Shown here: positions 60,153-64,000 of the stretch, piece after piece
Layout of the letters: every line of letters starts with the position of its first letter
How positions within the stretch are numbered: the first letter of the stretch is position 1
Source of the DNA: Nanobdellota archaeon
GTDB taxonomy: Archaea > Nanobdellota > Nanobdellia > Pacearchaeales > GW2011-AR1
Assembly (NCBI GenBank): GCA_030698805.1
Contig: JAUYMA010000006.1
Location: 1 to 64,000 of the forward strand
DNA: 64,000 nucleotides
Direction of reading: 5' to 3'
Translations under genes and position numbers: made by a program
Notes under the pieces: model-generated
Seen by the model: only the letters and a program-made list of their open reading frames with translations
The model's database searches: none
Told to the model about the DNA's origin: nothing

Positions 60153-60225
60153 GTCCCCTTAGCTCAGCCGGTAGAGCACGCGACTGTTAATCGTGGGGTC
60201 GGAGGTTCGAGTCCTCCAGGGGACG
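60153..60225 (+). tRNA. tRNA-Asn (GTT)
   Basis: The 73-base cloverleaf has acceptor GTCCCCT/AGGGGAC plus G. The anticodon stem CGCGA/TCGTG surrounds loop CTGTTAA, anticodon GTT. The T arm has GGTTCGAGTCC. TATA-like TTTAAATAA lies at 60122-60130. Confidence 0.94.
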
Positions 60226-60245
60226 TGTGTCTTTTCAATAGAAAT

Positions 60246-60458
60246 TTATATAAAAATAAGGGCAATTCCAGCTAGAATAAGCAAAGCTAAAACTAAAAAT
60301 ATCCACATTAGCTTTCTCTTTCTTTTCTCTTCTCTCTTTCGCTCATAATAGGCCTCGTAAGCTTCATCTATCTCTCTTTTATGCTCTTCCTTGAGCTTAG
60401 GGGCATCCTTAGGGTAGGAGAAGCGCTTCAAACCGCCTGTATGAACTTCTTCACTCAT
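60246..60458 (-). CDS. Tail-anchored small membrane protein
   Basis: A 70-residue protein with a charged N-terminal helix (EEHKREIDEAYEAYYERKRE) and a single C-terminal span (about 50-70). It is a tail-anchor topology. No family recognised. Confidence 0.58.
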   Translation of the reverse strand: MSEEVHTGGLKRFSYPKDAPKLKEEHKREIDEAYEAYYERKREEKRKRKLMWIFLVLALLILAGIALIFI

Positions 60459-60489
60459 GTTTAAGGAAGAAGATCATTTATTATAAATT

Positions 60490-60816
60490 TTAGGGTGCCT
60501 TATTATTTTTAGCAAATTTGATGCTCTTAGACAGAATGCTATATCTCAATTCTGCCTTAGGATGCGTGTCTCCTGTAATCTTCCCATCTTCAAATAAATG
60601 CCCCAAATGTTGCCCACATTTCCCACATATCGCTTCATTTTTCTTTATGTCAGAATAAACTCTTTTTCTAACATTTACCGCTTCCTTAAAAGCCTTTCTA
60701 AAACTAGGCCAGGGAGTCCCAGAATTGAATTTGGATAAGGAAGAGAATAGCGGAAGACCACATTTAGAACAAAGATACTTGCCTTTATCCCAGAAATCAC
60801 GGTATTTTTCTCTCAT
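60490..60816 (-). CDS. MsrB-like protein with catalytic Cys replaced by Ser
   Basis: The 108-residue SelR-fold protein has zinc cysteines 16, 19, 64 and 67 (CSKCG, CGKCG), GTPWPSF and HLGHLFEDG. At the catalytic position, where MsrB has RYC or RHC, this protein has RYSILSKSIKF with Ser93 (codon AGC). Ordinary methionine-R-sulfoxide reduction should not work as known. It is either a non-catalytic zinc-fold binder or has another role. Confidence 0.75.
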   Translation of the reverse strand: MREKYRDFWDKGKYLCSKCGLPLFSSLSKFNSGTPWPSFRKAFKEAVNVRKRVYSDIKKNEAICGKCGQHLGHLFEDGKITGDTHPKAELRYSILSKSIKFAKNNKAP

Positions 60817-60912
60817 ACTTTGAAAAAGAGACTAGTATAAATAACGATTATGAAGTTCAACTCTTAAAAGAAAAATAGTTGAATTTTTATAATTCATAGT
60901 CATAAATTAAAT

Positions 60913-61491
60913 ATGGGAAAGAATTTTCTCCTTGTAGCAGAAGTCAAAACAATCTCTCCTTTCAATTTTAAATCCTCAAAATCATGGGAAGAATTATTTG
61001 AGATTGCTAACAAAGAAGGAGATATATTATCTATTCATACAAATCCTAAATGGGGGGGTTCTTTTGAATTAATAAGGGAAGCTAGGAAAAGAACATCAAA
61101 GCCCATACTGGCAAAAGGAATACACTCTTCCGATGAAGATATTAAAAGGGCACTAGAAGCAGGAGCAAATTTCGTCCTAGTTGTAGGTCGAATTCCTTTA
61201 ATATGCCTGGATAAATGTTGGATAGAGCCTCTAAATCTACATGAGCTTTCTCAAATTCCTCCTACCTTTAAGGTAGTGTGGAATACTCGCGACCTTTCAA
61301 CTGGAAAACTCAAAGAAGAAAGTTTCCAAGAAGCGAGAAATATATGGAAAGGATGGATGTGCCAAGCAAGTAATTTGAAAACAATTAAAGATATTAAAGA
61401 AGGTGTAGATGCCGTATTGGTAGGAACTCATTTAGAGGAATTTGTAGAAAGTTTAAAGCTTATAAATGGGCAAAATAACACAAAAACATGA
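60913..61491 (+). CDS. Shortened indole-3-glycerol-phosphate synthase-like barrel protein
   Basis: The 192-residue protein is shorter than TrpC (about 250). LVAEVKTISPFNF, KPILAKGIHSSDEDIKRAL, EAGANFVLVVG, VVWNTRDLSTGK and GVDAVLVGTHLEEF align with TrpC strands in order. The N-terminal helix and first strand seem missing, and the second phosphate-site SESGI is replaced by CQASN. No trp genes are nearby. The stop overlaps mnmA as ATGA. A function other than tryptophan synthesis is likely. Confidence 0.65.
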   Translation: MGKNFLLVAEVKTISPFNFKSSKSWEELFEIANKEGDILSIHTNPKWGGSFELIREARKRTSKPILAKGIHSSDEDIKRALEAGANFVLVVGRIPLICLDKCWIEPLNLHELSQIPPTFKVVWNTRDLSTGKLKEESFQEARNIWKGWMCQASNLKTIKDIKEGVDAVLVGTHLEEFVESLKLINGQNNTKT

Positions 61492-62582
61492 AAAACTCAA
61501 AAAAAACAGTACTGCTGGCCCTTTCTGGAGGCGTGGATTCCGCTGTAGCTGCCATGCTGCTCAAGAAGCAAGGATATAGGATAATAGCCGCATTTATGAA
61601 GAATTTCTCAGATACTAAAGATCCTTTAACCAACCAATGTTCTTGGAAAACTGAAAGAAATATGGCTATAAAAATTGCATATGCTTTAGAAATTCCTTTT
61701 ATCACATTAGATTTTGAAAAAGAATACAAAAAGCAGGTAATAGAACCTATGTTTAAAGCTTATAAAAAAGGCCAAACTCCTAATCCAGATATCCTTTGCA
61801 ACTCGATCATAAAATTTCCCCTGCTTTGGAAAGCTGCCAAGAAGTTAAAAGCAGATTATCTTGCCACAGGCCACTATGCCAGAATAAAAAAGACCTCTAA
61901 AGGATATCACTTATTATCAGCAAAAGATTCAACTAAGGATCAGTCTTACTTCCTAGCAGACGTTACGCAAGATGATCTCTCACACACTTTATTCCCAATA
62001 GGAAATTACACAAAAAAAGAAATCAGAAATATCGCCAGGAAAAATAAATTTCTAAATTGGGATAAAACCAGCACTCGAGGAGTCTGCTTCATCGGAGATG
62101 TAAATTTCAATAAATTTCTCAGAGAAAAAATAAAAGAAAAACCTGGAAAAGTAATAAATCCTGAAGGAAGTCTTCTAGGCACTCATAAAGGAATTCCTTT
62201 CTATACTATTGGTCAGAAAGCCTTGCCTTCTCAAGGAATCATGATAAACAAACCCTCTGGCTTTGAGCAAAAAAGATTCTATGTGGCAGGAAAAAGAAAA
62301 AATAATATTTTAGTTGTTGCCCCTGAAAATCATCCTTCATTAAAAAGAAAGCAAATCCTGATAAGAAAGATCCATCTAATCAACAAAAAGATAAGAATGC
62401 CTAAACGACTAAAAGCAAGAATCCGGCATCTGGGTATCCTTCACTCAGGCAACCTCAAGAAAATAACTAAGGGTTGGATGTTCACTTTCGATAAACCTCT
62501 AGAAGCGCTGGCAGAAGGCCAATATATAGTATTCTACAAAAACCAAGAAGTCATAGGTTGCGGGGAGATGAAGCTAAAATGA
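61488..62582 (+). CDS. mnmA: tRNA 2-thiouridylase MnmA
   Basis: The 364-residue enzyme thiolates U34 of Lys, Glu and Gln tRNAs. The ATP-pyrophosphatase loop SGGVDS lies at 9-14. NPDILCNSIIKF near 103 carries the first catalytic cysteine, and STRGVCFIGD near 200 carries the second. A C-terminal beta domain follows. MnmA is characteristic of bacteria and organelles, so its presence in an archaeon points to transfer. It overlaps the TrpC-like gene by four bases and the GNAT gene by four. Confidence 0.92.
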   Translation: MKNSKKTVLLALSGGVDSAVAAMLLKKQGYRIIAAFMKNFSDTKDPLTNQCSWKTERNMAIKIAYALEIPFITLDFEKEYKKQVIEPMFKAYKKGQTPNPDILCNSIIKFPLLWKAAKKLKADYLATGHYARIKKTSKGYHLLSAKDSTKDQSYFLADVTQDDLSHTLFPIGNYTKKEIRNIARKNKFLNWDKTSTRGVCFIGDVNFNKFLREKIKEKPGKVINPEGSLLGTHKGIPFYTIGQKALPSQGIMINKPSGFEQKRFYVAGKRKNNILVVAPENHPSLKRKQILIRKIHLINKKIRMPKRLKARIRHLGILHSGNLKKITKGWMFTFDKPLEALAEGQYIVFYKNQEVIGCGEMKLK

Positions 62583-63016
62583 AAATAAGGCCTCCTTCAA
62601 CCATGCATGAATATGCAGAGTATTATGAAAAAAGATGGGCCCTACTTAGAAAACCTTGGAGTGAGCCAAGAGGCAGTGAAAAAGATAATCTGGAACAAGA
62701 AAGCTATCATGTTATTGCAATCGAAGAAAGCAATATTATTGGGGGAGGAAGAATTCATTTTAATAGTGCCTCGGAAGCGCAGGTAAGGTATATGTTTGTT
62801 TTGCCGGAGCACCAAGGAAGAGGAATAGGTAAAGAAATTTTAAGCGCTTTGGAAAGTTATGCTCTTTCGCAAAAAGCAAAAGTCATAAAATTAAATTCTC
62901 GAGAAAATGCTATTCCTTTTTATGAAAGGCAAGGTTATCAAGTCTCTGGAGAATCTCCTAAACTATTTGGCATCATTGCTCATAAAAGAATGCAAAAATC
63001 TATATGGGTAAAGTAA
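62579..63016 (+). CDS. GNAT-family acetyltransferase
   Basis: Started at the ATG at 62579, which overlaps the mnmA stop (ATGA), giving 145 residues. Motif A is VLPEHQGRGIGKEIL and motif B contains NAIPFYERQGYQVSG. It uses acetyl-CoA; the acceptor is unknown. Translational coupling to mnmA suggests one operon of three genes. Confidence 0.82.
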   Translation: MKIRPPSTMHEYAEYYEKRWALLRKPWSEPRGSEKDNLEQESYHVIAIEESNIIGGGRIHFNSASEAQVRYMFVLPEHQGRGIGKEILSALESYALSQKAKVIKLNSRENAIPFYERQGYQVSGESPKLFGIIAHKRMQKSIWVK

Positions 63017-63053
63017 ACAACAGCTTTTTATATCCCTGCATATTATTAAATTC

Positions 63054-63626
63054 ATGGAGTTTGACTCTGTTATAAAAAAGAGAAAATCAGTAAGATCTTT
63101 CAAAAATAAAAAAGCCAGTTGGAAAGATGTTTTAGAGGCTATAGATTCCGCAAATCAGGGTCCTTTCGCAAATAGTAACAATAATCTCAAGTTTATTATT
63201 ATCGAAGAGCCAGATACAATAAATAAGCTAGCAGACGAATGTGATCAGCTTTGGATGAACAAGGCTGGAATGCTGGTTGTTGTGACTTCTGAAGATAAAC
63301 ATTTAGAAAAGATGTTTGGAGAGAGGGGTAGAATTTATTCAAGACAGCAGGCAGGAGCAGCGATATCAACATTTCTTCTAAAGATTATCGATATGGGGCT
63401 TGCCTCATGTTGGGTCGGCTCATATGATGATCATGAAATAAGGAGATTGCTAAAAATTCCAGAAGACCGATTAATAGAAGCAATTCTTCCGATAGGATAT
63501 GAAAAAGATAAAATTGAAAAGAAAAAGAAAAAGTCTCTAGAATCAACAATCTTCTGGGAAAAATGGGATTGCACAAAACGCCCAGAATTCTTTGAAGAAC
63601 AAAAAGATTACTATTCGGTTAGATAA
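63054..63626 (+). CDS. Nitroreductase-family flavoprotein
   Basis: The 190-residue protein has KRKSVRSFKNKKASW at the start (FMN phosphate-binding arginines). A central GAAISTFLLKIIDMGLASCW and the C-terminal ILPIGYEK follow, as in FMN-dependent NAD(P)H oxidoreductases of the nitroreductase fold. The substrate is unknown. The lysine-rich segment EKKKKKSLES lies near residue 145. Confidence 0.82.
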   Translation: MEFDSVIKKRKSVRSFKNKKASWKDVLEAIDSANQGPFANSNNNLKFIIIEEPDTINKLADECDQLWMNKAGMLVVVTSEDKHLEKMFGERGRIYSRQQAGAAISTFLLKIIDMGLASCWVGSYDDHEIRRLLKIPEDRLIEAILPIGYEKDKIEKKKKKSLESTIFWEKWDCTKRPEFFEEQKDYYSVR

Positions 63627-63811
63627 ATCAAAAGCATCTTCAAACACAGAATTCTTTGAAAAATAACTTCGACATAAGTTTAATAGAAATTAAACTTGAA
63701 AAGCTATAACCTGATTCTCGAATCAGGAGGGTAAATAAAAAACGTCCTAATAAAATTTTCTAATACAAAATAATAATCAAAAAAAATAATAAAATGAAAG
63801 CAGAACCGCGA
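63627..63811. other. Spacer with a direct repeat and two stem-loops
   Basis: CAGAATTCTTTGAA occurs at 63583-63596 in the nitroreductase end and again at 63647-63660. AAGTTTAAT / ATTAAACTT (63676-63697) and CCTGATTC / GAATCAGG (63710-63727) are perfect hairpins. No gene is seen. They may terminate the flanking convergent genes. Confidence 0.45.
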
Positions 63812-63886
63812 TTATCTTCGCTTCTTCTTTGAAACTTTCTTTTTTGTTGGTCTCTTAGATGCCTTTTTTTTCGCTGCCACGTTCAT
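63812..63886 (-). CDS. Very short Lys/Arg-rich basic protein (24 residues)
   Basis: The frame encodes MNVAAKKKASKRPTKKKVSK followed by KKRR. It contains 13 Lys or Arg in 24 residues, with Ala, Ser, Pro and Thr between, like a histone H1 or HMG tail. A TATA box lies 38-48 bases upstream. It could be a nucleic-acid-compacting or ribosome-binding peptide. Coding is inferred from composition and promoter; the family is not known to me. Confidence 0.5.
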   Translation of the reverse strand: MNVAAKKKASKRPTKKKVSKKKRR

Positions 63887-63922
63887 AACCTCTTTTCATT
63901 TTATGAAAATAATAAGCATCTT

Positions 63923-63934
63923 CTATATATAAAG
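63923..63934 (-). promoter_or_regulatory. TATA box for the basic peptide gene
   Basis: CTTTATATATAG on the minus strand, centred about 43 bases before the ATG at 63886. Nothing else is recognised from 63935 to 64000. Confidence 0.5.
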
Positions 63935-64000
63935 CTTTATGAAAATTTTAATTTTTGAAAAATATTCTGATAATCTTAATTAGATTTATCGTCGAGGAAA

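Noticed and set aside
60490..60816. Ser93 of the MsrB-like protein as a selenocysteine position
   Set aside because: The codon is AGC, not TGA, and no SECIS-like element was looked for or needed.

Overview
The window looks like the chromosome of a DPANN-type archaeon of the Woesearchaeota/Pacearchaeota (Nanoarchaeota-like) kind. The evidence is an AT-rich, very compact gene layout, mostly leaderless or TATA-preceded genes, and a purely archaeal informational set: B-family DNA polymerase, FEN-1, MCM, RPA-like protein, aRF1, aIF2-beta, L15e, SBDS, NAC, TFS, Sec61-beta, Cdc48, and a tRNA-Lys with an intron in the anticodon loop. The lineage is an inference from gene content, since no marker phylogeny was run. 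No prophage, insertion sequence, CRISPR array or rRNA was seen.

Layout. 1-11017 is a cell-surface region. It holds a 5'-truncated giant protein with GIGT-type modules and a seven-repeat LVIVD propeller, a secreted protein with YadA-head-like repeats, and a convergent 1771-residue membrane-anchored LamG protein. 11083-12482 carries an Ogg2-type DNA glycosylase, a phage-type metallopeptidase and a small membrane protein. 12498-16681 is a cluster of five exported multi-span membrane proteins, three of them recognisable paralogues, with no family I can name; it is the best candidate here for an undescribed system. 16751-25088 is replication, RNA modification and protein maturation (FEN-1, PolB, NSUN-type methyltransferase, nucleotidyltransferase, Met aminopeptidase) mixed with unrecognised small genes.

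25574-31843 has Cdc48 coupled to a zinc-ribbon/AbrB-like regulator with an operator-like repeat, then SBDS, an MFS carrier and an Hsp20-like protein. 31846-37172 contains three tRNAs and small enzymes (HD hydrolase, VKOR, signal peptidase, TFS, response regulator, wHTH regulator, metallophosphoesterase). 37219-48836 has topoisomerase IA, L15e, a TrmB regulator, MetRS, a MinD-like ATPase, a SPOUT methyltransferase, an M3 peptidase, NAC and Sec61-beta. 48891-59852 has Nth, ValRS, aRF1, an MCM/RPA/Nudix operon and an aIF2-beta/DUF424/KH operon. 59833-64000 has tRNA-Asn, MsrB-like, a shortened TrpC-like barrel, MnmA, GNAT and nitroreductase genes, ending in a 24-residue Lys/Arg-rich peptide.

How it fits together. 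Replication proteins are scattered, but PolB and FEN-1 both end in a sliding-clamp-binding tail. Secretion parts (signal peptidase, Sec61-beta) and a VKOR disulfide enzyme match the large exported proteome. Compaction is strong: five convergent gene pairs share one TTAA quartet that encodes both stop codons, and several co-directional pairs overlap as ATGA.
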